NCBI RefSeq assembly: GCF_004353505.1
Contig: NZ_SMNQ01000002.1
Location: 496,001-560,000 of the forward strand
Source of the DNA: Streptomyces sp. WAC05374
Lineage (GTDB): Bacteria > Actinomycetota > Actinomycetes > Streptomycetales > Streptomycetaceae
Reading direction: 5' to 3'
Length of the DNA: 64,000 bases
In this document: one piece after another, positions 53,019 to 63,464 of the stretch
Layout: each line of letters starts with the position of its first letter
Position numbering within the stretch: position 1 is the first letter of the stretch
The notes under the pieces: generated by a model
Database searches by the model: none
Told to the model about the DNA's origin: nothing
The model's input: the letters and a program-made list of their open reading frames with translations, nothing else
Position numbers and translations under genes: made by a program

Positions 53019-54013
<995 letters not shown>

Positions 54014-54017
<4 letters not shown>

Positions 54018-54823
54018 GCACGGTGACGACGACGGCGCCCTCGGAGGGGCGCATCGGCCTGCGGGCCAACACGCGGCACGTCGGCGCCCTGGTGCGCCGC
54101 AACGCCCTCCAGATCAAGCAGGACCCGGAGTCGATGTTCGACGCCGTGCTGATGCCGATCATCTTCATCCTGCTGTTCGTGTACGTCTTCGGCGGCGCGA
54201 TCGCCGGCAAGGGCAACCAGCAGGACTACGTCAACTACGTCACGCCCGGCCTGATGGCGATGATGGGCATCAACATCGCCATGGCCGTCGGCACCGGGGT
54301 GAACGACGACGTCAAGAAGGGAGTGATGGACCGGTTCCGGACGATGCCGATCGCCCGGTCGTCGGTCCTCGTCGCCAAGATCGTGGTGGAGGTCGGCCGG
54401 ATGCTGATCGCCACGACGATCCTGCTCGGCATGGGCTTCCTGCTCGGCATGGAGATCAAGACCTCCGTCGTCGACCTGCTGGCCGCGGTCGGGCTGTCGA
54501 TGGTCTTCGGCGCGTCACTGATGTGGATCTTCATCCTGCTCGGGCTGAGCCTGCCGACGACGCAGGCCGTGCAGGGGGTCGCCATGCTCGTGCTCATGCC
54601 GCTGCAGTTCGGCTCGTCGATCTTCGCCCCGCCCACGTCGATGCCCGACTGGCTGAAGACGTTCACCGACTACAACCCGCTCTCCAACCTCGCGGACGCC
54701 GCCCGGAACCTGATCAACGGCGGGCCGGTCGCCCACTCGGTGTGGATGACGCTCGCCTGGGCCGTGGGCATCACGCTGGTCACCGCGCCGCTCGCGGTCG
54801 CCCGGTTCCGCAGGCGGACCTGA
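54014..54823 (+). CDS. ABC-2 type exporter permease (DrrB family)
   Basis: A 269-residue permease with six membrane segments, the ABC-2 motif NPLSNLADAARNLINGG near the C-terminus, and an N-terminal RHVGALVRRNALQIKQDPES typical of DrrB. GTG start coupled to the ATPase stop. It forms a drug/toxin exporter with the preceding gene. Confidence 0.92.
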
Positions 54824-54844
54824 GGCGAGCGGACCGGGGCGCGG

Positions 54845-57800
54845 TCACCCGGCCTCCAGCAGGGCGGCGGCCTCCTCGGCGGTGAGGCGGCCGCCCTCGG
54901 CGTACGCGGCCTCGAAGGCGGCCTCGTCGCCAAGGGCGGCGCGCACCCGCGCCGTGGCCGTGGCCAGGCTCTCGCGCTCCATCGGTGGGGCCACGTGCCC
55001 CTCCGGCAGGAGCCCGGCGTGCGTCCCGAGCAGCACGGCCGCCGTCCGGGCCCGGTCGCGGCCGCCCAGTCCGGCGAGCGCCCACGCGGCGGTGACCAGG
55101 TGCACGGCCGGCATGTGCGGCGCGACCATCATCGACAGCGGCCTCAGCGCGTGGGCCAGGGCGCGGACCGCGTGGTCGAGGCCGTCGGCGTACCGGCCGT
55201 CCAGGTTGTCGAGCCAGGCGAGCACGCCGATCGTGAAGCCCTCGAAGAGGGACAGCGCGTCGTACGCGAACTCCTCGCGCACCAGGGCCAGTTGCTCGCG
55301 AGCCTCACCGGTGCGGCCGGTGCGGCCGAGCCACATCGCCAGGTACAGCCGGGCGGCCGGCACGGCCTCGTGCCCGGCGGCGCGGCCCCGGGCCAGGACC
55401 TCGCGCAGGGTCGCCTCGCCCTCCTCGCCCCGGCCCGTCTCGTTGAGCGTCCCGGCGTACCGGACGCGCAGCAGCGCCGTCTGGGCCTGCGCGCCGAGCC
55501 GCTCGGCGTGGCCCACCGCGGCCTCGTAGTCCTCGGCGGCGCCGGCGAACTCCCCCCGCCGCTCGCGGGCCTCGCCGCGCGCCGCCAGCGCCTCGGCCGC
55601 GCCCCAGGAGTCGCCGAGCCGCTCGAAGATCTTCAGGCTCTCGTCGGCGTCCCGGCCGGCGTCACCGGCCCAGTCGCTCCGGTTGGCCAGCACGTTGGCC
55701 CGCGTCTGGAGGACGTGGGCCAGCTCCCAGGCGTAGCCGAACTCCCGGCAGGCGTCGACGGTGGAGTCGAGCAGCTCGCGCATCTCGCCGGGGTCGCCGG
55801 TGAGCAGCACGGCGTACCACCAGAGCATGCCGGGCATGCGGCAGGTCTGCGGCAGGCCGGGGCGGTACGCGGCGCGGATGGCCCGCAGCCGTTCCATGCC
55901 CTCCGGGGAGGTCCAGGTGGACGTCTGGTGGTCCATGTTGACGAGCTGGATCAGGCGGACGCCCCGGCGGGCCTCCTGGAGCTGGTCGTCGCTCATGGGC
56001 GGCGGGGCGTCGGTGCAGCGCGCGACGAGCGGCGGTGCGGCGGCGACGGGCCGCGCGTAGGGGTCGGGGCCGAGGGCGGCGGCGGACTCGGCCCAGTGCA
56101 GGGCGTCGGTGCGCTGGTCGCGCATCTGCCAGTACCAGACGAGGGACAGCACCAGGCAGAGCGCCTCCTGCTCGTCGCGGGCGGCCACCGCGCGGCGCAG
56201 GGCGGTGCGGAGGTTCTCGTACTCGAGCTGGAAGCGGGCGAGGGCGGCGCGCTGGCGCGGGCCGCGCAGCTCCGGGTCGGTGGTGCGGGCGAGTTCGCGG
56301 TAGTGGACGAGGTGGCGGTGTTCGGCGGCGGCGCGGTCGCCGGCCTGGTCGAGGCGTTCGGCGGCGTACTCGGCGACGGTCTCCAGCAGGCGGTAGCGCA
56401 TGGCGCCGCCGTCGGGGGCGGGATCGGCCACGACGAGCGACTTGTCGACGAGGGAGCCGAGCGCGTCCAGGGTGCCGGCTGCGTCGGGGCCGCCGCAGAC
56501 GGCCTCGGCGGCGTCCAGGTCGCAGCCGCCGGAGAACACCGAAAGCCGCCGCAGCACCACCCGTTCGGGCGCGTCCAGCAGGTCCCAGGACCAGTCGACG
56601 ACGGCGCGCAGCGTCTGCTGGCGGGGCAGGACGCCGCGGCCGCGGCTGCCGCTGGTGAGCAGCCGGAAACGGTCGTCGAGCCGGTCGGCGATCTGGCGCG
56701 GGGTGAGCATGCGCAGGCGCGCGGCGGCCAGTTCGATGGCCAGCGGCAGGCCGTCGAGGCGCCGGCAGATCTCGGCGCACGCATCGGGGTCGTCGGCGAC
56801 GCCGAACCCGGGCCGCGCGGCCGCGCCGCGCTCGGCGAGCAGCCGCAGCGCCATCGGGTCGGGCAGCGGGTCGACGGGGCGCAGGGTTTCGCCGGGTACG
56901 CCGAGGGGCTCGCGGCTGGTGGCGAGGACGGTCAGCCCGGGGCACTCCTCCAGCAGCCGCTCGGCGAGCGCGGCGGCGGCGGCCACGACGTGCTCGCAGT
57001 TGTCGAGCAGGAGCAGCATGCGGCGCCGGGAGCAGTGCTCGGCGAGGCGTCCGAGCGGGTCGCCGTCGCCGTGCCGCTCGGCCGCGCGCAGTTCCTCCGC
57101 CCCGGCGCCGCGCAGCACGGTCTGGCGCGCGCCGAGGGCGGTGAGCACGGCGTCCGGTACGGCGCCGGGGTCGTCGACCGGCGCGAGCTCGGCCAGCCAC
57201 ACCCCGTCGGGCCACGCCTCGGCGCCGCGCTCGGCGGCCTCCTGCGACAGCCGTGTCTTGCCGGCCCCGCCGGGCCCGAGCAGCGTCACCAGCCGTGCGC
57301 CCGCGAGGTCGCCGAGGACGGTGTGGATGTCCTCCTCGCGCCCCACGAAGCTCGTGAGCCGGGCACGCAGGTTCCCGGGCCGGGGCGGAACGGAGACCTC
57401 ACCGGAGCCACGCGCGGAGGCGGCACCCACCCCGTGACCGGCGGGGGCAGCGCCCACCCCCTGCCCGGCAGGGGCAGCGCCCACCCCGTGACCGGCGGGG
57501 GCAGCGCCCACTCCCTGCCCGGCAGGGGCAGCGCCCACCCCGTGACCGGCGGGGGCGGCGGCCGGGCCGGTGTCGCGCGGGCGCAGCAGTTCGGTGTGGA
57601 GGGCGCGCAGTTCGGGGCCCGGGTCGGTGCCCAGGCGGGTGGCGAGGTCCTGGCGCACCGCCTCGTACGCGGCGAGGGCCTCCGCCGGGCGGCCCGCCGC
57701 GCGCAGGGCGCGCACGCGCAGGGCCTGGAGCGGCTCGTCGAGGGGGAACGCGCCGCACAGGGCGGCCAGTTCGGGCAGCGTCTCCTGGTGGCGGCCGAGC

Positions 57801-58294
57801 GCGAGCAGCGCCCGCAGCCGGGCCCGGCGGGCCTCGTGGCGGCGCGCCTCCCAGCGGGCCGCCTCGGCCGTCCGGTCGGGCAGGTCCGCGAGCGCCCCGC
57901 CCCGCCACAGCGCGAGCGCCTCGTCCAGACGGGCCAGCGCCCCGGCCGGGTCGCCCGCCTCCAGCGCCCGTACGCCCGCGGCCGCCAGCCGTTCGAAACG
58001 GTGCAGGTCCACGGCGTCGGCATCGGCACCGAGCCGGTAACCGCCCGCCGCCGAGACCACCGCGTCCGGCCCGAGGGCCCGCCGCAGCCGGCCCACCAGG
58101 GCCTGGAGGGCGCCGGGCGCGTCCGCGGGCGGCTCACCGCCCCACACCTCGTCGATCAGGAGCCCGGCCGGCACGGTCCGCCCGGCGCGCAGCGCCAGGA
58201 CCGTCAGCAGCGCCCGCAGCCGCGCCCCGCCGACCGGTACGGCGGTGCCGTCCGGCTCGTGGACCTGCGTGGGACCGAGGAGGGAGATGCGCAC
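54845..58294 (-). CDS. Large SARP-family regulator (OmpR-like wHTH, BTAD, NB-ARC ATPase, TPR)
   Basis: A 1149-residue AfsR-type regulator. An N-terminal OmpR-like winged helix (MRISLLGPTQVHEP, residues 1-90) and BTAD (95-240) are followed by a tandem nine-residue linker (about 247-292). Then come an NB-ARC STAND ATPase (GPGGAGKT near 343, LLLDNCEHV, GLPLAIELAAARL) and a C-terminal alpha-solenoid/TPR region. SARPs of this size activate secondary-metabolite genes. No cluster is in view, but the upstream convergent exporter with 11-bp repeats could be a target. The GTG at 58294 has a CAGAAT -10 nine bases upstream and no ribosome site, so it may be leaderless. Confidence 0.9.
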   Translation of the reverse strand: MRISLLGPTQVHEPDGTAVPVGGARLRALLTVLALRAGRTVPAGLLIDEVWGGEPPADAPGALQALVGRLRRALGPDAVVSAAGGYRLGADADAVDLHRFERLAAAGVRALEAGDPAGALARLDEALALWRGGALADLPDRTAEAARWEARRHEARRARLRALLALGRHQETLPELAALCGAFPLDEPLQALRVRALRAAGRPAEALAAYEAVRQDLATRLGTDPGPELRALHTELLRPRDTGPAAAPAGHGVGAAPAGQGVGAAPAGHGVGAAPAGQGVGAAPAGHGVGAASARGSGEVSVPPRPGNLRARLTSFVGREEDIHTVLGDLAGARLVTLLGPGGAGKTRLSQEAAERGAEAWPDGVWLAELAPVDDPGAVPDAVLTALGARQTVLRGAGAEELRAAERHGDGDPLGRLAEHCSRRRMLLLLDNCEHVVAAAAALAERLLEECPGLTVLATSREPLGVPGETLRPVDPLPDPMALRLLAERGAAARPGFGVADDPDACAEICRRLDGLPLAIELAAARLRMLTPRQIADRLDDRFRLLTSGSRGRGVLPRQQTLRAVVDWSWDLLDAPERVVLRRLSVFSGGCDLDAAEAVCGGPDAAGTLDALGSLVDKSLVVADPAPDGGAMRYRLLETVAEYAAERLDQAGDRAAAEHRHLVHYRELARTTDPELRGPRQRAALARFQLEYENLRTALRRAVAARDEQEALCLVLSLVWYWQMRDQRTDALHWAESAAALGPDPYARPVAAAPPLVARCTDAPPPMSDDQLQEARRGVRLIQLVNMDHQTSTWTSPEGMERLRAIRAAYRPGLPQTCRMPGMLWWYAVLLTGDPGEMRELLDSTVDACREFGYAWELAHVLQTRANVLANRSDWAGDAGRDADESLKIFERLGDSWGAAEALAARGEARERRGEFAGAAEDYEAAVGHAERLGAQAQTALLRVRYAGTLNETGRGEEGEATLREVLARGRAAGHEAVPAARLYLAMWLGRTGRTGEAREQLALVREEFAYDALSLFEGFTIGVLAWLDNLDGRYADGLDHAVRALAHALRPLSMMVAPHMPAVHLVTAAWALAGLGGRDRARTAAVLLGTHAGLLPEGHVAPPMERESLATATARVRAALGDEAAFEAAYAEGGRLTAEEAAALLEAG
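57423..57558 (-). repeat. Tandem 27-bp repeats encoding a PAG[HQ]GVGAA linker
   Basis: Five units in the SARP gene, alternating His and Gln at the fourth position. They form a flexible Gly/Ala/Pro linker between the DNA-binding/BTAD half and the NB-ARC half. Copy number is likely variable between strains. Confidence 0.85.
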
Positions 58295-58384
58295 CGCCCC
58301 ATTCTGCTTCCCTCGGCCCCCCGAGCCCCGTCCGGTACGGTCGACCGCGTCCGTACCACCCGTCCGAGCCCAGGAGCGCCGCCC

Positions 58385-59191
58385 ATGGCCACCGCCACCT
58401 CCCGCCACAGCGACCGGAGGATCAGCCCCGTCTTCCTCGGGATCGCCGCCATCATGGCGGTCACCGGATGGGCGGTGTGGACGGGCTTCTCGGCCAATCT
58501 CGGCCTGGCCGTGTTCCTGTTCGTGACGTCCGGGTGGATCGTCTCGCTCTGCCTGCACGAGTACGCGCACGCCCGTACGGCGCTGCACGGCGGCGACCTG
58601 ACCATCGGCGCGAAGGGCTATCTGACGCTCAACCCGCTGAAGTACACGCACGCACTGCTGAGCATCGTGCTGCCGGTGGTCTTCGTCATCATGGGCGGCA
58701 TCGGCCTGCCCGGCGGGGCGGTGTTCATCGAGCGCGACCGCATCAAGGGCCGCTGGAAGCACAGCCTGATCTCCGCGGCGGGCCCGCTGACGAACGTGCT
58801 GTTCGCCGTCGTGTGCACGGCGCCGTTCTGGCTGGGGGCCCTGGAGGGCGTGCCGTTCGGTTTCCGGTTCGCGCTGGCGTTCCTGGCCCTGTTGCAGGTG
58901 ACGGCGGCGATCCTGAACTTCCTGCCGGTGCCGGGGCTGGACGGGTACGGCGTGATCGAGCCGTGGCTGTCGTACAAGGTGCGCCGCCAGGTGGAGCCGT
59001 TCGCGCCCTTCGGGCTGCTCGCCGTCTTCGCGCTGCTGTTCGTGCCGGAGGTCAACCACGCCTTCTTCGGGCTGGTCGACACGGTCCTCCAGGGGCTGGG
59101 CGTGCAGGACGCCGAGACGTACTGCGGGCAGGACCTGTACCGGTTCTGGCAGGAGCAGAACGAGCTGTGCCAGGAGATCGTCAGCCAGTGA
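58385..59191 (+). CDS. Site-2 protease family (M50) membrane metalloprotease
   Basis: A 268-residue integral membrane protease with HEYAH zinc motif (near residues 57-61) and the second motif LPVPGLDGYGV (near 183-193), plus about six membrane segments. It could cleave membrane-bound anti-sigma factors or other substrates; none is indicated. The ATG at 58385 follows AGGAGCGCC. Its 3' end overlaps the convergent 56-residue gene by 11 bases. Confidence 0.9.
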   Translation: MATATSRHSDRRISPVFLGIAAIMAVTGWAVWTGFSANLGLAVFLFVTSGWIVSLCLHEYAHARTALHGGDLTIGAKGYLTLNPLKYTHALLSIVLPVVFVIMGGIGLPGGAVFIERDRIKGRWKHSLISAAGPLTNVLFAVVCTAPFWLGALEGVPFGFRFALAFLALLQVTAAILNFLPVPGLDGYGVIEPWLSYKVRRQVEPFAPFGLLAVFALLFVPEVNHAFFGLVDTVLQGLGVQDAETYCGQDLYRFWQEQNELCQEIVSQ

Positions 59192-59351
59192 CGTTCCTGG
59201 CGCGGCGGTGGTAGTACCACGCCATGTTGGAGGACACCCCGGCCAGCAGCACCCACACGATGCCCAGCCAGGTGCCCTGGACGAACGAGACCACCGCCGC
59301 GGCGACGGCGAGGACGCAGACGACGAGGGCGTACAGAGCGAGGCGGGGCAT
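59181..59351 (-). CDS. Small two-segment membrane protein
   Basis: A 56-residue protein with two hydrophobic segments (LALYALVVCVLAVAAAVVSF; WLGIVWVLLAGVSSNMAWYY) and a basic tail (HRRARNVTG). ACAGGAG precedes the ATG at 59351 by nine bases, supporting it as real. Function unknown. Its stop codon lies inside the convergent protease gene. Confidence 0.65.
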   Translation of the reverse strand: MPRLALYALVVCVLAVAAAVVSFVQGTWLGIVWVLLAGVSSNMAWYYHRRARNVTG

Positions 59352-59431
59352 GGGGGTCGGCTCCTGTCCGGGTACGGCGTGAAACGTGCCCGTCCAGTGT
59401 CCCCCATGCCCGGCCCGCCGCCGGACGCCGG

Positions 59432-60106
59432 TCAGACGTCGGTGACGCGCAGCCCCGCGTGGGCCTTGTAGCGGCGGTTGACCGAGATCAGGTTCGCGAC
59501 CAGCGCCTCGACCTGGTGGGCGCCCCGCAGCCGGCCGGCGAAGACGCCCCGCATGCCGGGGATGCGGGCGGCCAGGGCCTGGACGATGTCGGTGTCGGCG
59601 CGCTTCTCGCCCAGCACCATCACGTCCGTGTCGATCCGCTCGACCGACTCGTCCTGGAGCAGGACGGCCGACAGGTGGTGGAAGGCGGCCGTGACCCGCG
59701 ACTCCGGCAGCAGGGCGGCGGCCTGCTCCGCGGCGCTGCCCTCCTCCGGCTTGATGGCGTAGGCGCCCTTCTTGTCGAAGCCGAGCGGGTTGACGCAGTC
59801 GACGACGAGCTTGCCGCGCAGCTCCTCGCGCAGCGCGGTGAGCGTCGCGGCGTGCCCGTCCCACGGCACGGCGATGATCACGACGTCGCTGCGCCGGGCG
59901 CACTCGGCGTTGTCGGCGCCCTCGACGCCCAGGCCCAGCTCGGCGGCCGCGGCCTCGGCGCGCTCGGCGGCCCGCGAGCCGATGATCACCTTCTGGCCGG
60001 CGCGGGCGAGGCGGAGGGCGAGGCCGCGGCCCTGGTCGCCGGTGCCGCCGAGGACACCGACGACGAGCCCGGAGACGTCGGGGAGGTCGTACGGATCAGT
60101 AGTCAT
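59432..60106 (-). CDS. NADPH-dependent F420 reductase
   Basis: A 224-residue Rossmann-fold enzyme (Fno/NpdG type) that interconverts F420 and NADP. N-terminal GVLGGTGDQGRGLALRLARA is the nucleotide motif; VIIGSRAAERA and IIAVPWDGH follow. F420 metabolism is standard in Streptomyces. The ATG at 60106 has TAGTGT nine bases upstream and no ribosome site, suggesting a leaderless message. Confidence 0.92.
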   Translation of the reverse strand: MTTDPYDLPDVSGLVVGVLGGTGDQGRGLALRLARAGQKVIIGSRAAERAEAAAAELGLGVEGADNAECARRSDVVIIAVPWDGHAATLTALREELRGKLVVDCVNPLGFDKKGAYAIKPEEGSAAEQAAALLPESRVTAAFHHLSAVLLQDESVERIDTDVMVLGEKRADTDIVQALAARIPGMRGVFAGRLRGAHQVEALVANLISVNRRYKAHAGLRVTDV

Positions 60107-60196
60107 GGTCCCGACACTACGCGGCACGTCCCCTTCCGGGTGACGCGGCGCCGAACGCCCGCGCGAGGGGCGTGCGGAGGGGCACGATACGGCGCC

Positions 60197-60811
60197 ATGG
60201 ATGCCGTACGTGTCGCACTGCTGCGTGAGGTCCTGGCCGGTACGGAGTGGCCTGCGGCGACCCGCCGGTTCGCCGCCGCGCTGCGGTCCTCGGTGGTGCC
60301 GCACGGCGGTGGGCTGCTGCTGGTGGGGACGGCCCGCCACGAGCCGTGGCACCTGGCGGCGCACCTGGTGGACGAGGCGGCCTGGTCGGGCCGGCCGGAG
60401 CTGGCGCCCACGCTGGTGCGGCACCGGGTGCGGCGGGGCGATCCGGCGCACCTGGCGGTGGGCCTCGGACGGCTGGAGGCGGCGGGCCGGGGGGCGACGC
60501 TGCTGGTGGTGGCGCCGGAGCGGCCGGAGGGCGGCCTGCTGGAGCGGGTACACGACGCGCGGCGGGCGGGCGCGACGGTGCTGTCGCTGGACGGCGGCGA
60601 CCGGGAGGTGCGCGCCCTGGCGCACGAGGCGCTGTCGGTGACGGAGGGGGACGAGGTGGACCTCGACGTGGTCCAGCACCTGGTGAGCGCGGCGGCCGGG
60701 GAGAACATCCTGGCGGGCGCGTCGGCCGCGCGGCCGGGGCGCCGCCGGTTCCGGGACCGCCTGGCGCGGCTGGCGGACCGGGTGACCGCGCCCCCGCCGG
60801 CCCGCTGGTAG
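60197..60811 (+). CDS. Conserved actinobacterial hypothetical protein
   Basis: A 204-residue protein: MDAVRVALLREVLAGTEWPA, a GGGLLLVGTARHEPWHLAAH segment and an alpha/beta core (RGATLLVVAPERPEGGLLER; ATVLSLDGGDREVR). No signal peptide or membrane segment. The family is unnamed to me. It is divergent from the F420 reductase gene and codon use is host-like. Confidence 0.75.
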   Translation: MDAVRVALLREVLAGTEWPAATRRFAAALRSSVVPHGGGLLLVGTARHEPWHLAAHLVDEAAWSGRPELAPTLVRHRVRRGDPAHLAVGLGRLEAAGRGATLLVVAPERPEGGLLERVHDARRAGATVLSLDGGDREVRALAHEALSVTEGDEVDLDVVQHLVSAAAGENILAGASAARPGRRRFRDRLARLADRVTAPPPARW

Positions 60812-60865
60812 GGCGTTCGAAAACCGGTTGCCCGCGTTCGGGACGGGCACGGACCATGGGCGGTC

Positions 60866-62146
60866 GTGACCTCGAAGCCCTCCCCGCTCTCCGCCCTGCT
60901 GCCCGATCTGTCGCCCTGGCGTTCGTCACGGGACTTCCGCCTGCTGTGGGTGCAGGGCCTGGTCACCTACTTCGGCAGCTTCATGGCGATGGTCGCGCTG
61001 CCGTTGCAGATCAAGCACCTCACCGACTCCCCGCTCGCCGTCGGCGTGATGGGCGCCGTCGAGCTGGTGCCGCTGGTGGTGTGCGGCCTGTACGGGGGCG
61101 CGCTGGCCGACGCGGTCGACCGGCGGAAGGTCATCCTGGGCACCGAGGCGGCGCTCGGCCTGCTGGCCCTGGTCCTGCTGGTGAACGCGATGCTGCCGGA
61201 GCCGCTGCTGTGGCCGCTGTACGTCGTGGCCGCGGGCGTCTCGGCGCTGGCCGGGCTCCAGCGCCCGGCGCTGGACTCGCTGATGGCCCGCATCGTGCCG
61301 CATGACCAGCTCACGGCGGCCGCCGCGCTGAACGCCCTGCGCTGGCAGCTCGGCGCGATCGCGGGCCCGGCGCTGGCGGGTCTGGTCGTGGCGTACGCGG
61401 GTCACGCCACGGCGTACGGCACCACGGTGGCGTGCTTCGTGGTGTCCGTCCTGCTCTGCCTGCGCCTCTCCCCCGCCCCGGCCGCGCACGACGCGGAGAG
61501 GCCCTCGCTGCGGGCCATAGCGGAGGGCGCGCGTCATGCCTGGTCGCGGCCGGTGCTGCTCGGTACGTACGCGGTCGACCTGGCCGCGATGTTCTTCGCG
61601 TACCCGAACACGATCTTCCCGTTCCTCGCGGACGAGCTGGGCGCCCCGTGGTCCCTGGGGCTGATGTACGCGGCGGGGTCGGTCGGCTCGGTGCTGCTGA
61701 GCCTGACCAGCGGCTGGACGTCGCGGGTCCGGCGGCACGGCCTGCTGGTGGTGAGCGGCGCGGCCGGCTGGGGGCTGGCGGTGGCGGCGGCGGGCTGGTT
61801 CTCGAACGTGTGGCTGGTGCTGCTGTGCCTGGCCTTCGCGGGCGCGGGCGACATGCTCAGCGGCCTGGGCCGCTCCACGATCTGGAACCAGACCATCCCG
61901 GACGAGCTGAGGGGCCGCCTCGCGGGCATCGAGGTCCTGTCGTACAGCGTCGGCCCGCAGCTCGGCCAGGTCCGCGCGGGCGCGATGGCCGGCTGGACCG
62001 GTACCCGCCCCGCCGTCTGGAGCGGCGGCCTCGCCTGTCTGGCCTCGGTGGGCCTGCTGACGGCGGTGCTGCCGCGCCTGGTGACGTACGACGCGACGAC
62101 GGACGAGGACGCCCTCCGCCGCCGCGCCGCCGCGGGCCGGTCCTGA
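60866..62146 (+). CDS. MFS transporter (enterobactin-exporter-like, 12 TM)
   Basis: A 426-residue major-facilitator exporter. FRLLWVQGLVTYFGSFMAMV opens the first half, GLYGGALADAVDRRKVILG is motif A, and AGLQRPALDSLMARIVP and DELRGRLAGIEVLSYSVGPQ are typical of the EntS-like MFS branch. The GTG at 60866 lacks a strong ribosome site. Substrate unknown. The nearby heme oxygenase with an iron box makes an iron-related substrate conceivable, but nothing proves it. Confidence 0.88.
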   Translation: MTSKPSPLSALLPDLSPWRSSRDFRLLWVQGLVTYFGSFMAMVALPLQIKHLTDSPLAVGVMGAVELVPLVVCGLYGGALADAVDRRKVILGTEAALGLLALVLLVNAMLPEPLLWPLYVVAAGVSALAGLQRPALDSLMARIVPHDQLTAAAALNALRWQLGAIAGPALAGLVVAYAGHATAYGTTVACFVVSVLLCLRLSPAPAAHDAERPSLRAIAEGARHAWSRPVLLGTYAVDLAAMFFAYPNTIFPFLADELGAPWSLGLMYAAGSVGSVLLSLTSGWTSRVRRHGLLVVSGAAGWGLAVAAAGWFSNVWLVLLCLAFAGAGDMLSGLGRSTIWNQTIPDELRGRLAGIEVLSYSVGPQLGQVRAGAMAGWTGTRPAVWSGGLACLASVGLLTAVLPRLVTYDATTDEDALRRRAAAGRS

Positions 62147-62179
62147 CACCCGGCCGCCCGGCCGGGCGGCGGCCGCCGT

Positions 62180-62413
62180 CTAGGGGGTGCCGCGGTCCTC
62201 GCCGCGCGGCGCGTCGTGCCACTTGGGGTCGGTCTCCCACTCGAGGTTGCGCTCCCGGGCGGTCTCCATGGCGTGGGACGCCTCCTCACGCGTCGCGTAC
62301 GGGCCGAAGCGGTCCGCGGCGCGGCATTCCGGGCCCTCCTCGACCCTCTGGTGCTTCAGGCAGTAGTACCACTCGCCCGGCTTTCCTTCGGTGCGCCTCT
62401 TGAACAGGGGCAT
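62180..62413 (-). CDS. Small conserved hypothetical protein
   Basis: A 77-residue hydrophilic protein: [20 protein letters not shown] and a C-terminal [18 protein letters not shown] motif. AGGAAGGAG precedes the ATG at 62413. Widespread in Streptomyces next to map, as I recall. Function unknown. Divergent from map. Confidence 0.75.
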   Translation of the reverse strand: MPLFKRRTEGKPGEWYYCLKHQRVEEGPECRAADRFGPYATREEASHAMETARERNLEWETDPKWHDAPRGEDRGTP

Positions 62414-62457
62414 CTCGGCTCCTTCCTCTGTCGCAATGGTGCCCCGTGGGGCCTGGT

Positions 62458-62473
62458 TAGACTCGCTGGCATG
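62458..62473 (+). promoter_or_regulatory. Candidate leaderless promoter -10 and start of map
   Basis: TAGACT at 62458-62463, seven bases before the ATG of map. No ribosome site is present, in line with leaderless translation. Confidence 0.45.
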
Positions 62474-63328
62474 TCTGGCCAGTCGCTGCTCGTCCCAGGG
62501 GAGCTCTCCCCCACCCGTTCCGTTCCCGGCTCCATCCGCCGCCCCGAGTACGTGGGCAAGCCGGCCCCGACGCCGTACACCGGCCCGGAGGTGCAGGATG
62601 CCGACACCATCGAGCGGATGCGCGTCGCGGGCCGCATCGCCGCGCAGGCGATGGAGGAGGCCGCCAAGCACATCGCTCCGGGCGTGACCACGGACGAGCT
62701 GGACCGGGTCGCGCACGAGTACATGTGCGACCACGGCGCCTACCCGTCGACGCTCGGCTACCGGGGTTTCCCGAAGTCCCTGTGCTCCTCGGTCAACGAG
62801 GTCATCTGCCACGGCATCCCCGACTCCACCGTCCTGCGCGACGGCGACATCGTGAACCTCGACGTGACGGCGTACATCCACGGCGTCCACGGCGACAACA
62901 ACGCCACCTACCTGTGCGGTGACGTCGACGAGGAGTCGCGGCTGCTGGTCGAGCGGACCCGCGAGTCGCTCAACCGCGCCATCAAGGCGGTCAAGCCGGG
63001 CCGCCAGATCAACGTCATCGGCCGGGTCATCGAGTCGTACGCCAAGCGCTTCGGCTACGGGGTGGTGCGGGACTTCACCGGGCACGGCATCAACTCCTCG
63101 TTCCACTCGGGCCTGATCATCCCGCACTACGACTCCCCGCACGCCACCACGGTCATCCAGCCCGGCATGACGTTCACGATCGAGCCGATGCTCACGCTGG
63201 GGACGCACGAGTACGACATGTGGGACGACGGCTGGACGGTGGTGACGAAGGACCGCAGGCGGACGGCGCAGTTCGAGCACACCCTCGTCGTCACGGACAC
63301 CGGCGCCGAGATCCTCACGTTGCCCTGA
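62471..63328 (+). CDS. map: Methionine aminopeptidase type I
   Basis: A 285-residue enzyme removing the initiator Met. An N-terminal extension of about 40 residues ([18 protein letters not shown]) precedes the pita-bread fold. Metal ligands and motifs: [29 protein letters not shown] (Asp pair), DFTGHGIN (His), FTIEPMLT (Glu) and the final QFEHTLVV (Glu). All are present. Many Streptomyces have two or three map paralogues. Confidence 0.95.
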   Translation: MSGQSLLVPGELSPTRSVPGSIRRPEYVGKPAPTPYTGPEVQDADTIERMRVAGRIAAQAMEEAAKHIAPGVTTDELDRVAHEYMCDHGAYPSTLGYRGFPKSLCSSVNEVICHGIPDSTVLRDGDIVNLDVTAYIHGVHGDNNATYLCGDVDEESRLLVERTRESLNRAIKAVKPGRQINVIGRVIESYAKRFGYGVVRDFTGHGINSSFHSGLIIPHYDSPHATTVIQPGMTFTIEPMLTLGTHEYDMWDDGWTVVTKDRRRTAQFEHTLVVTDTGAEILTLP

Positions 63329-63374
63329 CGCTCCGGGCGGGTACCGTTTTACCGACAGACCGTCGGGAACCCTG

Positions 63375-63394
63375 TTGACTTAGGTAAGCCTAAG
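63375..63394 (+). promoter_or_regulatory. Iron-box-like palindrome overlapping a -35 upstream of heme oxygenase
   Basis: CTTAGG-TAAG-CCTAAG at 63379-63394, a perfect 6-bp inverted repeat, overlaps TTGACT (63375-63380), a good -35. It resembles IdeR/DmdR iron boxes (TTAGGTTAGGCT...). A GAAGAT -10 lies 17 bases downstream. Repression by DmdR1 with iron is inferred. Confidence 0.7.
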
Positions 63395-63464
63395 CAGGAA
63401 GATCGGCGGTAGTGGCGGCCACGGCTGCCACCTCCCGTCCCCTCGGTTCCCCCGGAGGCCCGCC

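Noticed and set aside
54995..58384. Long plus-strand open frame opposite the SARP regulator, in frame with the site-2 protease
   Set aside because: It is low-complexity and lacks any domain. The protease start at 58385 has its own ribosome site.
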